Source of the DNA: Rhodoblastus acidophilus
GTDB lineage: Bacteria; Pseudomonadota; Alphaproteobacteria; Rhizobiales; Beijerinckiaceae
Assembly: GCF_009720655.1 (NCBI RefSeq)
Contig: NZ_WNKS01000012.1
Span: 1 to 64,000 of the forward strand
Reading direction: 5' to 3'
DNA length: 64,000 bases
Program-made: the position numbers and the translations under genes
Shown: positions 52,774-63,413 of the stretch, piece after piece
How the letters are laid out: every line of letters begins with the position of its first letter
Position numbering within the stretch: position 1 is the stretch's first letter
Notes under the pieces: model-generated
Database searches by the model: none
Told to the model about the DNA's origin: nothing
Seen by the model: the letters and a program-made list of their open reading frames with translations, nothing else

Positions 52774-53838
52774 ATGCGCGCGCCGGATTTCTGGTGGTCC
52801 GTGGAGCCCGGTCCTTTTCAACGCCTCGTCCGCGCGGCGCTGACGCCGTTCGCGGCGCTCTACGGCCGGCTGGCCGTGCGCCGCATGAACCAGGAGGGCG
52901 CGCGGGTCAACGCGCCCGTGATCTGTATCGGCAATTTCGTCGTCGGAGGCGCCGGCAAGACCCCCACCGCCTTGGCCGTCGCCAAATGGTTCAAGCGCAA
53001 CGGCGAAACCCCGGCCTTCCTCACCCGCGGCTATGGCGGCGCGCTGTCCGCGGACGGCGGCGCGCATCTGGTCGACCGCCGCCGCCATGGCGCGGCCGAA
53101 ACCGGAGACGAGCCGCTGCTGCTCGCCCGCGTCGCCTCGACGGTGGTGGCGCGCGACCGGCCGAGCGGCGCTCTGCTGGCGCTGGCGGGCGGCGCCTCCA
53201 TGATCGTGATGGACGACGGCCTGCAAAACCCCAGCCTCGCCCGCGATTTCACCCTCGCCGTCGTCGATGGCGGCGTCGGTTTCGGCAATGGCCGCCTGAT
53301 TCCCGCCGGTCCCTTGCGCGCGCCGCTCGACGTGCAACTCGCGCGCACCGACGCCGGCCTGATCATCGGCGAGGGCGAGGCGGGCGACGCCGCCGAGACG
53401 ATTCTGCGCGAAGCGGGAAAGCCCGTCTTCCATGGCCGGCTGGCGCCCGACGCCCATGCGGCGCTGCGCGTCCTGGGGGCGCGGGTGGTCGCCTTCGCCG
53501 GGATCGGACGGCCCTCAAAATTCTTTGCTTCGCTTGAAGCCTGCGGCGCGCGGATCGTCGCCCGCCACGCCTTGCCCGACCATCACCTTTATCGTCCCTC
53601 GGAGATCGCCGCGCTGCAACGGCAGGCCGCCGCCATGGATGCGCTGCTGATGACCACCGAGAAGGACATGGTGAAGATCGCGCCACTGCTGCCCGGCGTC
53701 TGGCAGGATCTGCCGCAGCCGGAAGCCCTGCCGGTTGCGCTGGTGGTCGAGGAGGCCGACGCGCTGCGCAAGCTAATGCTCGACGCCGTGGTTCGCGCGC
53801 GGCGGGGACGCCTGGGCGACCGTCCGCCCTGCGCGTGA
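52774..53838 (+). CDS. lpxK: Tetraacyldisaccharide 4'-kinase
   Basis: 354 residues; phosphorylates the lipid A precursor. N-terminal membrane-associated segment, Walker A in GNFVVGGAGKTPTALAV, the TRGYGG motif, and VMDDGLQNPSL. GTGGGGAAACG precedes the ATG. Follows waaA by about 100 bp, as in related genomes. Confidence 0.95.
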   Translation: MRAPDFWWSVEPGPFQRLVRAALTPFAALYGRLAVRRMNQEGARVNAPVICIGNFVVGGAGKTPTALAVAKWFKRNGETPAFLTRGYGGALSADGGAHLVDRRRHGAAETGDEPLLLARVASTVVARDRPSGALLALAGGASMIVMDDGLQNPSLARDFTLAVVDGGVGFGNGRLIPAGPLRAPLDVQLARTDAGLIIGEGEAGDAAETILREAGKPVFHGRLAPDAHAALRVLGARVVAFAGIGRPSKFFASLEACGARIVARHALPDHHLYRPSEIAALQRQAAAMDALLMTTEKDMVKIAPLLPGVWQDLPQPEALPVALVVEEADALRKLMLDAVVRARRGRLGDRPPCA

Positions 53839-53977
53839 GGCCTTGACGAAAAGCGGGCTTGCAAGCGGCTCGTTCAGTCCTAATCTATTGGAAAGGCGGA
53901 TTCCGGCCAAAAGCCGGCGGACGCTGGGGAAGCGGGTCGGCTTGCGCCGAACGCCGCAGACGCGGGCGACAAGAACA

Positions 53978-54289
53978 ATGAACGAGGACATCGCCAGGAC
54001 GCTCGAACACCGGCTCGCGGAGCTGTCGAAAGAGGTCGCCGAGATCGATCAGGAATTGCGCAGCGCCCTGCCCGCCGATTGGGAGGAGCAGGCCACCCAG
54101 CTTGAGGGCCAGGACGCGCTGGAAGGCATCGAAAAGCAGAAGCTGAGAGAGATTCAGCAGATTCGCGCGGCGTTGCAGCGCATCGCCGACGGCCAGTACG
54201 GGATTTGCGCCAAATGCGGCGACGACATCGACCCCAAACGGCTGAAAGCCTTGCCGACGGCGATTTTCTGCGTGTCCTGCCTCGGGTGA
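53978..54289 (+). CDS. TraR/DksA family zinc-finger protein
   Basis: 103 residues. A coiled-coil-like N-terminus (EHRLAELSKEVAEIDQELR) and a four-cysteine zinc finger (YGICAKCGDDIDPKRLKALPTAIFCVSC). Small DksA-like proteins bind the secondary channel of RNA polymerase and change transcription under stress; the acidic tip residues of DksA are not clearly present, so the effect is uncertain. ATG 53978. Confidence 0.85.
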   Translation: MNEDIARTLEHRLAELSKEVAEIDQELRSALPADWEEQATQLEGQDALEGIEKQKLREIQQIRAALQRIADGQYGICAKCGDDIDPKRLKALPTAIFCVSCLG

Positions 54290-54305
54290 TTGTTTCGCCC
54301 GGGGC

Positions 54306-54677
54306 TCACCAGCGGCGGAAGCCCCATCCCGCCCCATAATAGAAGCCCGACGCACCCCAGTAAGGGCCCCAGGGGCCGGGGCCGTAATAGGGGCCGTAGT
54401 ACACGGCGCGGCGGCGCAATTCCTCCACTTCGTAGCCTTTGTCGAGCATGCAGTCGGCGTAGAGCCGGTCGAAATCGTTCTGCACGTCGAGTTGACCGTT
54501 GGCGGCCTGGGGGTCGGTCACGGCTCGGGTTTTGGCCTTGCAGGCGGCGTCGTCCCTGGCGAATTTGGCGTCGCTGACTTTTTCGTTCGCGACGGCCATC
54601 ACGCGATACGGCTCCGTGGGAGCTGCGCAGGCGCCGAGCAGCGCGCACAGGGCGAGGGAAGACAGGATTCTGTTCAT
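54306..54677 (-). CDS. Lipoprotein of unknown function
   Basis: 123 residues. Lipobox LLGACAAP after MNRILSSLALCA; the mature part has DAKFARDDAACKAKTRAV and DFDRLYADCMLDKGYEVEE with two cysteines, then a Tyr/Gly/Pro/Trp-rich tail (YYGPYYGPGPWGPYW). Probably attached to the outer membrane. Convergent with the DksA-like gene. ATG 54677; an ATG at 54704 is possible. Confidence 0.72.
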   Translation of the reverse strand: MNRILSSLALCALLGACAAPTEPYRVMAVANEKVSDAKFARDDAACKAKTRAVTDPQAANGQLDVQNDFDRLYADCMLDKGYEVEELRRRAVYYGPYYGPGPWGPYWGASGFYYGAGWGFRRW

Positions 54678-54759
54678 TGTCAGGCCGAACCTCCAGCCTG
54701 ACATTTCGCACGACCGCCCGTCTCAAACTATCGCCGGCGCGCAACAGCCCAAAAGAAAT

Positions 54760-55200
54760 TTAGGATTCCCGATCCTCGTCGGGCGTGAAATCGCTGTGGG
54801 AATAACCAAGAGCGTCGAGCGCCTCTTCAAGATATTCCGGCAACAAAGGTTCGCCCAGCAGATAGCTGGCGGTGGGGCTCTCGCGCCGCGCTCGGGCTTG
54901 CGCAACAGCGTTCGCCCATTCCTCGCGCTCGAAATCGCCGCGCCCGATCCACAGCAGGGCGACCAGCGCGGCGGCTTCCTCCTCGTCGAGGGCGTCAATA
55001 TATTGCTTGAGTTCGGCGCGGATGGGGCCGTAGGCGCTGTCGGTGAGGATAGCGCGCCCGCCATCGTCGGCGGCGTTGGAGGCGTCGGGGGCCAGACCCT
55101 CATCCTCCGAAAGCAGTTCGCGCGCCTTGACGATGACAAAGCCAACCTTTTCCGGGTTGATTTCGTTCAATCCGCTGGGACCGTCCTCGATGGTGCGCAT
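54760..55200 (-). CDS. DUF3775 domain protein
   Basis: 146 residues from ATG 55200, preceded by GCGAGAGA. Contains EKVGFVIVKARELLSEDEGL, ELKQYIDALDEEEAAALVALLWIGRGDF and ASYLLGEPLLPEYLEEALDALGYS, the DUF3775 pattern. Function unknown. Divergent from the AT-rich HEPN gene, and the last host-like gene before that island. Confidence 0.8.
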   Translation of the reverse strand: MRTIEDGPSGLNEINPEKVGFVIVKARELLSEDEGLAPDASNAADDGGRAILTDSAYGPIRAELKQYIDALDEEEAAALVALLWIGRGDFEREEWANAVAQARARRESPTASYLLGEPLLPEYLEEALDALGYSHSDFTPDEDRES

Positions 55201-55395
55201 GTGTCTCTCGCCATTCCGCCCCATCGCGCATCCTGCCGCGCTCCGTATAAAAACGCATTGACCGGCCTCAACGTTCCGCGAAGGGGCCGTCAGGAAATGG
55301 TTTAACGTGAGCCATGTCGACCGGCTAGATCTGCGCTGGTATGGTAGGAAGTTAGCAGATTCGTTAATCAAACGGACTTTTTCATCGGTGCTGAC

Positions 55396-55905
55396 ATGCT
55401 TAAAGACGTGCGACCGCCACATATATTGCTCGCATCCGGCAATATGATGAAACTCCTGAATAACCTGAACCACATTTTGGCACCTGCCGAGATAACCAAG
55501 CTGACCGACGAAATTAATAAGAACGTTATTGGCTTATATGAACTTGGCATTGCCCACTACAAATTTGCCAGGCGTGTCGCCGATCAAAACTGGAGACAGA
55601 AAATATCACGATTGTACTATGCATCTTACAACGCCAAGAGAGCAATAAGCCTAAAAAATAGTGGCGAATTTTCAACAGACAGCAGCGACCACCAAAATAT
55701 CATGAAATTGCCAGACGGGTTCAACAACGGTAGCACCTATGCTACATTCCTAAAGACGTTGCGTGATGACCGAAACATCGCCGACTATAGCCACCTTGCC
55801 ACAATGTCAGACTTGATCATGACACCTGGAGATGCAGCTTCCAAGACAAAAGCGTTCCTCGACGACTGTAAGCAATTTCTAATCTCCAAGGCGGTTCCGC
55901 TATGA
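55396..55905 (+). CDS. HEPN-like domain protein
   Basis: 169 residues, almost all helical. YKFARRVADQNWRQKISRLYYASYNAKRAISL (about 55-86) resembles the core helices of HEPN proteins, and RNIADYSH at 126-133 is an R-x6-H arrangement, the RNase motif of active HEPN domains. No strong ribosome binding site is seen; ATG 55444 is an alternative start. The gene is AT-rich and overlaps the ATPase gene by four bases (ATGA). HEPN RNases act in toxin-antitoxin, abortive infection and CRISPR systems. Assignment is by eye and should be tested. Confidence 0.6.
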   Translation: MLKDVRPPHILLASGNMMKLLNNLNHILAPAEITKLTDEINKNVIGLYELGIAHYKFARRVADQNWRQKISRLYYASYNAKRAISLKNSGEFSTDSSDHQNIMKLPDGFNNGSTYATFLKTLRDDRNIADYSHLATMSDLIMTPGDAASKTKAFLDDCKQFLISKAVPL

Positions 55906-57446
55906 ATACACGCGCAGCAGAAATACCGGCTGAGGACCAGGAAGCAGCTAAAGCTGTGATAGCTGTTTACGGCACCGCGCTGGGCGGAATAGAGCCCGAC
56001 TATTTTGTGAAAAATCGAGCCGACGGCCCCTATTTAATTATCGAGTTTCAGAATCCCCAAGAACGGCACCATCGAATTCTGGCGCAAGTGCTTACTAATA
56101 TCCCGCCAGACAATCCGTTCAAAGACCGAACAGCGATATTAAAAAGGAAGAAAGCGCCGGAGCAGCGTCTCTCTTTGCCCGAGGCAAGGATGCTGAAGAT
56201 GGAGATCGCTGAATGCTTGACCATTGATCGACACAGTTTCGACGGAGACTTCTTTTCGCGTTACACGCCATCCGTTTTCGATCTTGAGCAACAAATTATC
56301 ACCAGAGCAAACTATATAGTTTACGGTAGGCGCGGAGCGGGGAAATCTAGCCTTCTGTCGTACGCTATGCAGATTGCGAAGCGCGATAAATTGCCCTTCT
56401 GCTGGATCGCAATGCAGACTTTCGCAAACCGGAGCGATTTAGAAGTCGTCCCCGCGGTTCTAGCGGCAATTCTGCACGAAATATCATCAATAGAGCACAT
56501 ACAATCTGAAGCAACATTAATTTACGAAACACTTTCTGCACTTAGCGAAGGCTCATCGCGGAGCGTCCTCACAAGATGCGATAAACTTATTCCGCGCGTT
56601 CGCAATTTGTTCACAAAAATTGCAACAAAGACAGTCCCGCTCACCATTTTTTTGGACGATATACATGTCCTTAGAAGCGACCTACAACCGCTTGTGCTCT
56701 CATATATTTACAAAACTACAAGAGGTAACAACGCATTTATCAAAGCATCGGGGATCGATCAACTTACAAGGTTGTGGGATGAGTCGAACAGCATTGGGCT
56801 GAAACCAGTGCACGACACTCAGGTTCTTAACCTCGACCTTAACCTAACAATGCCTGAGAAATCAAAGGAACATATCACAAAGATATTGGATTTGCACGCG
56901 AAGTATTGTGGGCTTTCTAACATCAATTACATTGCCGGGGATCCCGTGCTATCGCGACTGGTGCTCGCCGCCGCAGGCGTTCCGCGCGATGCCTTGAATC
57001 TATTTTCCATCGCATTCTCGAAGGCTTTACTTGGCGGCCAAAAACTAGTGTCCGTCAACAGTATCAATACTGCAACGTCTGAGATGGCAGAACAAAAAAT
57101 TAAGGATATAGAACTCGATAGCGGCGAAGACATCAAAACAGTTAAATATATGCTTGATGAAATAAAAGATTTTTGCCTAAACAAGGAACATCAGAACGCA
57201 TTTCTGGTCGAGATAAAGAACTCTGACGACAGATATCGGCTCATTCAAAAGCTTGCTGCGTTGAGACTGGTCCACCTCCTGCATGAGGGAATCACGCCTC
57301 GCGAGGCCGGCCGGCGCTTCATAGCTTTAATGCTCGACTTTGGTTTTTACGTGGGCATACGAGCTGCCAAGAGCGTCAGTTTGATTTTGGCCGAACCTAA
57401 AGAGTTGCTGGCCAAGGATTTGAGGAGCCTACCCATTTTCAAGTGA
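55902..57446 (+). CDS. P-loop ATPase, STAND/AAA-like, of unknown function
   Basis: 514 residues. Residues 1-120 are a separate N-terminal region (IAVYGTALGGIEPDYF..., LIIEFQNPQERHHRILAQVL). A P-loop ATPase follows: Walker A GRRGAGKSS at 142-150, Walker B LTIFLDDIHVL (about 247-257), then helical C-terminal regions with AAAGVPRDALNLFSIAFSKALLGG, a winged-helix-like arrangement as in STAND/AAA ATPases. Codons are AT-ending; a sample line (56461-56520) has 22 of 60 G+C. Coupled to the HEPN gene, it could sense a trigger and control that protein. No known system is matched with certainty. Confidence 0.65.
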   Translation: MNTRAAEIPAEDQEAAKAVIAVYGTALGGIEPDYFVKNRADGPYLIIEFQNPQERHHRILAQVLTNIPPDNPFKDRTAILKRKKAPEQRLSLPEARMLKMEIAECLTIDRHSFDGDFFSRYTPSVFDLEQQIITRANYIVYGRRGAGKSSLLSYAMQIAKRDKLPFCWIAMQTFANRSDLEVVPAVLAAILHEISSIEHIQSEATLIYETLSALSEGSSRSVLTRCDKLIPRVRNLFTKIATKTVPLTIFLDDIHVLRSDLQPLVLSYIYKTTRGNNAFIKASGIDQLTRLWDESNSIGLKPVHDTQVLNLDLNLTMPEKSKEHITKILDLHAKYCGLSNINYIAGDPVLSRLVLAAAGVPRDALNLFSIAFSKALLGGQKLVSVNSINTATSEMAEQKIKDIELDSGEDIKTVKYMLDEIKDFCLNKEHQNAFLVEIKNSDDRYRLIQKLAALRLVHLLHEGITPREAGRRFIALMLDFGFYVGIRAAKSVSLILAEPKELLAKDLRSLPIFK

Positions 57447-57497
57447 CCGATCACGGCTCAGCTTGCACCGACCCACCATCCCTGCTACTTTTTTCCT

Positions 57498-59461
<1,964 letters not shown>

Positions 59462-59467
59462 GACCGC

Positions 59468-59983
59468 GTGGACTTGGAAATCAGGCGCATCGCGGCTCAG
59501 GACTACGAAGCCGCGTGCGCCTTCTTCTGGCGTGAGTTCATGCGGGAGACGTCGGCGCGCATGACAGACGCCGGCGTCGCCGTCTTCCGGGACTACGTGC
59601 GGCCGGACGCGATGCGCGCGCGCGACGCGGCGGGCGCGACCACGCTCATCGCCCTGGAGCGAGGCGAGATCATCGGCCTGCTGCGTGTGAGGCAAAGCCA
59701 CGTCTCGCTGTTCTTTGTCGCCGCCCCCTGCCGGAGGCGCGGCATAGGCCGGGGACTGTTCGAAATCGTCGACGAACGGTGTCCGCCCCAGAGCGTTCAC
59801 TCGAGCGTGGACGCGGTTGGCGCTTATGAACGGCTCGGTTTCCGCGGCGCCGGGCCAGAACAGATGCGCGACGGCCTCCGCTTCGTTCCCATGGAGCGAC
59901 GGGCTAGCCATTCGGCGCGCTCGCCATCCTCGGCCTCGCGAGCTAAGCTCGCGCCAGGCGGAGGACAGAATGGAATTGGGTGA
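59468..59983 (+). CDS. GNAT family N-acetyltransferase
   Basis: 171 residues. EIRRIAAQDYEAACAFF at the start and the acetyl-CoA loop FFVAAPCRRRGIGRGLFEIV (R-x-x-G-x-G) are visible, then AVGAYERLGF. The last 30 residues (after about 145) are low-complexity and overlap the next gene by 14 bases; the fold probably ends before. GTG start six bases after the thiC stop, so likely co-transcribed with it. Substrate unknown. Confidence 0.8.
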   Translation: MDLEIRRIAAQDYEAACAFFWREFMRETSARMTDAGVAVFRDYVRPDAMRARDAAGATTLIALERGEIIGLLRVRQSHVSLFFVAAPCRRRGIGRGLFEIVDERCPPQSVHSSVDAVGAYERLGFRGAGPEQMRDGLRFVPMERRASHSARSPSSASRAKLAPGGGQNGIG

Positions 59984-60392
59984 ACAGCAACAACCGCACG
60001 GCGACCTGACGCTGAAAACCATAGCCATGCCGGCGGACACCAATGCGAACGGCGACATTTTCGGCGGATGGGTGTTGTCGCAGATGGACGCGGCGGGCGG
60101 CATAGCCGGGGTGGATCGGGCCGGCGGCCGCGTGGTGACGATCAAGGTCGATACGATGATCTTCATCCGGCCGATCCGGGTCGGCGACGTGCTCAACGTC
60201 TTCACGGAGGTCGAATCCGTGGGACGCACGTCGATGAAGGTTCACATCGAGGCCTGGGTGAACCGTTTCATCACCAACAAGCTGGAAAAGGTGACCGACG
60301 CCACCTTCACCTTTGTCGCCATAGACGATCAGGGCCGCCCGCGTCCGATCCCCAGGGAACAAGGCGCGCGGACGGAGACGATCTCTACGTGA
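59970..60392 (+). CDS. Acyl-CoA thioesterase (YciA-like hot-dog fold)
   Basis: 140 residues. LKTIAMPADTNANGDIFGGWVLSQMDAAGGIAG contains the catalytic Asn/Asp region of YciA-type thioesterases, followed by TIKVDTMIFIRPIRVGDVLNVF. Cleaves acyl-CoA thioesters in the cytosol. GGAGGAC precedes ATG 59970. Confidence 0.9.
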   Translation: MELGEQQQPHGDLTLKTIAMPADTNANGDIFGGWVLSQMDAAGGIAGVDRAGGRVVTIKVDTMIFIRPIRVGDVLNVFTEVESVGRTSMKVHIEAWVNRFITNKLEKVTDATFTFVAIDDQGRPRPIPREQGARTETIST

Positions 60393-60399
60393 AGGCCAA

Positions 60400-60585
60400 T
60401 CAGCGGCAGATGCGGACGCCTGCGCGCCAGTAGCAGCGGACCGGGCGGCGCACGACCACGGCGCCGCCGCGGGGTCCGACGCAACCGGCGCGATAGACGC
60501 CGCGCGCGCACACGACGGCTTCGGCGGAGGCGATATCGCCGACGATCACACCCATACCCAGCAAGAGCGCGTAAACAAATTTCAT
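60400..60585 (-). CDS. Small exported protein, VCARGVYRAGC type
   Basis: 61 residues: signal peptide MKFVYALLLGMGVIVGDIASAEA, then VVCARGVYRAGCVGPRGGAVVVRRPVRCYWRAGVRICR with four cysteines. Short secreted proteins with this core are common in Hyphomicrobiales; no role is known. GGAGG lies eight bases before the ATG. Confidence 0.78.
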   Translation of the reverse strand: MKFVYALLLGMGVIVGDIASAEAVVCARGVYRAGCVGPRGGAVVVRRPVRCYWRAGVRICR

Positions 60586-60719
60586 GGTTCGACCTCCGTT
60601 GGAATCGCCGGGCGAGGTTAACTCAACTTTGCCATGGCGTCATGACCCGCTTCGCTGGGCGGGAGGACCATGCGGATTGCCAAGACCACGAAAAACGTTT
60701 TAAAAGCCCATCCTGCGTG

Positions 60720-60795
60720 GGGCCGGTAGCTCAATGGTTAGAGCCGGCCGCTCATAACGGTCTGGTTGCAGGTTCGAGTCCTGCCCGGCCCACCA
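60720..60795 (+). tRNA. tRNA with CAT anticodon, probably tRNA-Ile2
   Basis: Acceptor GGGCCGG/CCGGCCC, D-arm AGCTCAATGGTTAGAGC, anticodon loop CTCATAA, T-arm GCAGGTTCGAGTCCTGC and encoded CCA. The short D-loop and anticodon-arm context resemble bacterial tRNA-Ile2 (lysidine-modified CAU) more than elongator tRNA-Met; the distinction is not certain by eye. Confidence 0.9.
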
Positions 60796-61262
60796 CCGTG
60801 TCCCACTTCCGGGAAATATTAAAACCAATGAAACAATCCACGAAACTGCAGAACGCGCGAGCAAACGCCGCGATCGGAAATCTATTCCATTGACGCACGT
60901 GACCTAAATGCATCCCCCTTAAGCTCGGCCGACGATTCCAGCGAAAAGACGGGCGAACGAGCCCCAACGGCGTGGCCATCGCAGATCCGCACACGCCCGA
61001 CGAGACGACCGCGAGGCCCCGTCGCCGAGTTCGGGCCATGAGCGGTTCGTCATGGCGCGCGCCGGCGAACGCAAATAGAAATAAACATTATTATCCTTGT
61101 TTTCGGCGCCACCAGGGTCTATGTTTAAAACATCGAAAATTTAGGCCGATGCCTTGGCCCCGCGTTTGATACGCAGCTGACGACCTCCTCCCAAAATATC
61201 GATGAAAATGGTTCATCTATCGAAGATGAGCCACGTTTAAGCCTGCGCGAAGGAGCATCAGC
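60796..61262. other. Intergenic region with the csp leader
   Basis: 467 bp without a gene of length. A 21-codon frame at 60830 (MKQSTKLQNARANAAIGNLFH) is noted only. An AT-rich segment at about 61070-61140 (ATAGAAATAAACATTATTATC) probably holds the csp promoter, leaving a 5' leader of more than 100 bases, as is usual for cold-shock mRNAs. Confidence 0.5.
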
Positions 61263-61475
61263 ATGGCGACTGGCACTGTCAAATGGTTCAATGGCCAAAA
61301 AGGCTTCGGTTTCCTCCAGCCCGACGATGGAAGCAATGATGTGTTCGTTCACATCAGCGCCGTGGAACAGGCTGGACTTCCAGGCCTGAGCGAGGGCCAA
61401 AAGCTGAGCTACGAACTGGTTGCGGATCGCCGCACGGGCAAGTCTTCGGCCTCGCGCCTGCAAACCGTGGACTAA
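61263..61475 (+). CDS. cspA: Cold-shock protein
   Basis: 70-residue single cold-shock domain. RNP1 KGFGFL and RNP2 VFVHIS are present, as is the N-terminal [12 protein letters not shown]. Binds single-stranded RNA/DNA and melts structure. AAGGAGCATCAGC gives a good ribosome binding site. A terminator follows 70 bases after the stop. Confidence 0.95.
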   Translation: MATGTVKWFNGQKGFGFLQPDDGSNDVFVHISAVEQAGLPGLSEGQKLSYELVADRRTGKSSASRLQTVD

Positions 61476-61543
61476 GCTTTCCGTCTCGCGGACGCATCGC
61501 AGTTCCACGGATGTACTGGCGCGATGCCGAGCGAGATCAATAA

Positions 61544-61574
61544 GCCTCGGGCCACACCCGAGGCTTTTTCTTTT
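61544..61574 (+). terminator. Intrinsic terminator of the csp gene
   Basis: GCCTCGGG / CCCGAGGC (8 bp, loop CCACA) followed by TTTTTCTTTT. Confidence 0.88.
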
Positions 61575-61630
61575 CCCTTCGAGGGTCTCGTTTGGGCAGA
61601 CCCCGGAAAACTCGACCGAAAGGATGTGTC

Positions 61631-61873
61631 GTGCCCGACAACCCACAGACACACAGGCGGCCTCAAGTCCGGCCGGTCGCCACGGCTGCGAAGCACAAGT
61701 TCGCGGCCGGCGCTTACGTGATCTTGGTTGGAAAATCAGACGACACCCTGTTCAAGGTCACGAGGCTGCTCCCCGATGGAGGAACAGGCCTTCAATACAG
61801 GATCAAGAACGAGCAAGAGGGTTACGAACGCGTCGCGGTCGAGCGGCTGCTGACAGCGGCGGCTCGCAGGTAA
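61631..61873 (+). CDS. Hypothetical protein
   Basis: 80 residues from GTG 61631, preceded by [58 protein letters not shown] resembles a small beta-barrel, SH3- or KOW-like in look; no family assigned. Lies between csp and rpsU, all on the same strand. Confidence 0.6.
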   Translation: MPDNPQTHRRPQVRPVATAAKHKFAAGAYVILVGKSDDTLFKVTRLLPDGGTGLQYRIKNEQEGYERVAVERLLTAAARR

Positions 61874-62051
61874 GACAGCGGACGGGTTTGTTTCGCTGCG
61901 CCCGTCGCCGCGGCGGCGAGCTTTCATGCGCCTTTTCCGCGGCGCGCGGCGCCAGCAAAACTTGAGCAAAGCTCGTCGTGGCGGTCGTTCGCGCGCTTCG
62001 GCTTGTCGCTCCGGGAAACGCGGCGCTTCCTCAGACGAGATTGGACATATC

Positions 62052-62327
62052 GTGCAGGTATTGGTTCGAGACAACAATGTTGATCAAGCGCTGCGTGTGC
62101 TGAAAAAGAAACTGCAGCGCGAAGGGGTGCTCCGCGAAATGAAGCAGCGCCGCGCTTACGAGAAGCCCTCGGAGAAGCGCACGCGCGAGGCGGCCGAAGC
62201 CATTAGGCGGTCGCGCAAGGCGGCCCGCAAAAAGGCGCAGTACGAAGGCCTGTTGCCAATGCCTAAGCGCAAGCCCCGCGCGCCGCAACGGCCTGCGGCG
62301 GCGGCCAGCCCGGCGACGAAGCCATAG
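62052..62327 (+). CDS. rpsU: 30S ribosomal protein S21
   Basis: 91 residues from GTG 62052: [23 protein letters not shown] and [31 protein letters not shown] are typical of S21, followed by a Pro/Ala/Lys-rich tail seen in alphaproteobacterial S21. Close to csp, as often happens. Frame upstream of 62052 has no S21 likeness. Confidence 0.93.
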   Translation: MQVLVRDNNVDQALRVLKKKLQREGVLREMKQRRAYEKPSEKRTREAAEAIRRSRKAARKKAQYEGLLPMPKRKPRAPQRPAAAASPATKP

Positions 62328-62369
62328 CCTCTGCTGTTCCCGCGTATTGTCATCTGGAGATCTGAAAGC

Positions 62370-62585
62370 GTGGCGCGAAAACCTGGCTCAAAATCCGAAT
62401 ATGTCTTGTTCGACGTGGTTTACGAAGACGGCGCCACGCGTTCGAACCGGCGTGTTCCGAAGGAAATTCTTGGCGGCGTCGAGGGCGATGCGCCCGCCCG
62501 GGCTTTTCTCGAATCGCAAGATCAGGAAATCGCCCGGCTCTCGCGTCACCCGATGGCCGCGATCAAAATGGTGCGACGCTCCTAA
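62370..62585 (+). CDS. Hypothetical small protein
   Basis: 71 residues from GTG 62370, with GGAG upstream. MARKPGSKSEYVLFDVVYEDGATRSNRRVPKEILGG... No family recognised. Its TAA stop (62583-62585) is supplied by the first bases of a family B repeat (CCTAAGCA), so the C-terminus may have been set by the insertion. Confidence 0.6.
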   Translation: MARKPGSKSEYVLFDVVYEDGATRSNRRVPKEILGGVEGDAPARAFLESQDQEIARLSRHPMAAIKMVRRS

Positions 62586-62688
62586 GCAAACATTCGTTGG
62601 TCGCCCAACGAATGTTTGCTTAGGCTCCTTTGTTTTCGCAGGATTTTCATCCGAAACCCGGTGGCCACTTTTCGGAAATCCTGCTTAG
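62581..62688 (+). repeat. Family B repeat, copy 2
   Basis: Starts CCTAAGCAAACATTCGTTGG with a perfect 20-bp stem and 4-base loop, then GCAGGATTTTCATCCGAAA and its partner TTTTCGGAAATCCTGC, and ends TGCTTAG, giving the terminal inverted repeat CCTAAGCA/TGCTTAG(G). Confidence 0.92.
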
Positions 62689-62730
62689 TCGCTCCCATGC
62701 GAGGCTTGGCATGAACGGAAGAGAGCTGAA

Positions 62731-63015
62731 ATGTCCGAAAGGCGAGAATTATACCGGAGTCCGAACGGGGACACCTGGTTCCTGGCGCGCGAGCCAGCCA
62801 ATGGACGCGCTTTCATCATTCACCAGCCGAATGCGCCCTCCGGTGGTCGGCTGTCGCATATCGAACTGGCGGCGTTTCTCAGCAATCATGCGAATGGGCC
62901 TGAACATCAGGCATTGCTTCGCTTGATCGGAACCTTGGTGGAGGTTCCTCCTTATGCCGAGCGCGCCTCAGCGCTCAGGGACATCATTGCCGTCGGGCCG
63001 CATGCCGATGAATGA
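62731..63015 (+). CDS. Hypothetical protein
   Basis: 94 residues, MSERRELYRSPNGDTWFLAREPANGRAFIIHQPNAPSGG..., with an N-terminal beta-rich half and a helical half (HIELAAFLSNHANGPEHQALLRLIGTLVE). The pattern recalls small conserved alphaproteobacterial proteins, function unknown. The gene is enclosed by two direct copies of the family B repeat. Confidence 0.7.
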   Translation: MSERRELYRSPNGDTWFLAREPANGRAFIIHQPNAPSGGRLSHIELAAFLSNHANGPEHQALLRLIGTLVEVPPYAERASALRDIIAVGPHADE

Positions 63016-63135
63016 GGTCGTCAAAGCCCGACGAGTCAGGACCCGCCAGCAAAAACCTTCGTCCGCCGCCCAATTGGCCAGCGCGCCATCCGACTGAGCC
63101 GGGCTGAACGTCTCGCGCGGAGAGCTTGGCGGCAG

Positions 63136-63244
63136 CCTAAGCAAACATTCGTTGGTCGGCCAACGAATGTTTGCTTAGGCTCCTTTGTTTTCGCAGGATT
63201 TTCATCCGAAACTCGGTGGCCACTTTTCGGAAATCCTGCTTAGG
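63136..63244 (+). repeat. Family B repeat, copy 3
   Basis: Almost identical to copy 2, same orientation, 555 bp further on. Ends with complete CTGCTTAGG, so both terminal inverted repeats (CCTAAGCA/TGCTTAGG) are intact. Confidence 0.92.
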
Positions 63245-63288
63245 AGACGGCTCACGGTCGACGGCGTTCGCGCATGACCGCTTGCCTC

Positions 63289-63413
63289 ATACGGTTTCCG
63301 CAAGATCGCTTCGCGATCCGCGAAAACGAAATCGCGCGGAAATCCTTCAGGCGAAGGGCGGATTTCCGCGCGAGCGGAATACGATTTCCGAACTGATCCT
63401 TCGGAAACCGTAT
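63289..63413 (+). repeat. Family A repeat, full copy
   Basis: ATACGGTTTCCG to CGGAAACCGTAT; in this copy the right end carries AAACCGTAT, making the outermost terminal repeats perfectly complementary. Lies 45 bp after a family B copy and 125 bp from the end of the pyruvyltransferase-like gene. Confidence 0.92.

Noticed and set aside
55234-57490. Integrated element with att sites around the AT-rich genes
   Set aside because: No integrase, no tRNA edge and no flanking direct repeats were found by eye.
60642-60893. 83-codon frame
   Set aside because: Overlaps the CAU tRNA along its whole length.
60830-60895. 21-codon frame after the tRNA
   Set aside because: Too short to separate from chance; no ribosome binding site.
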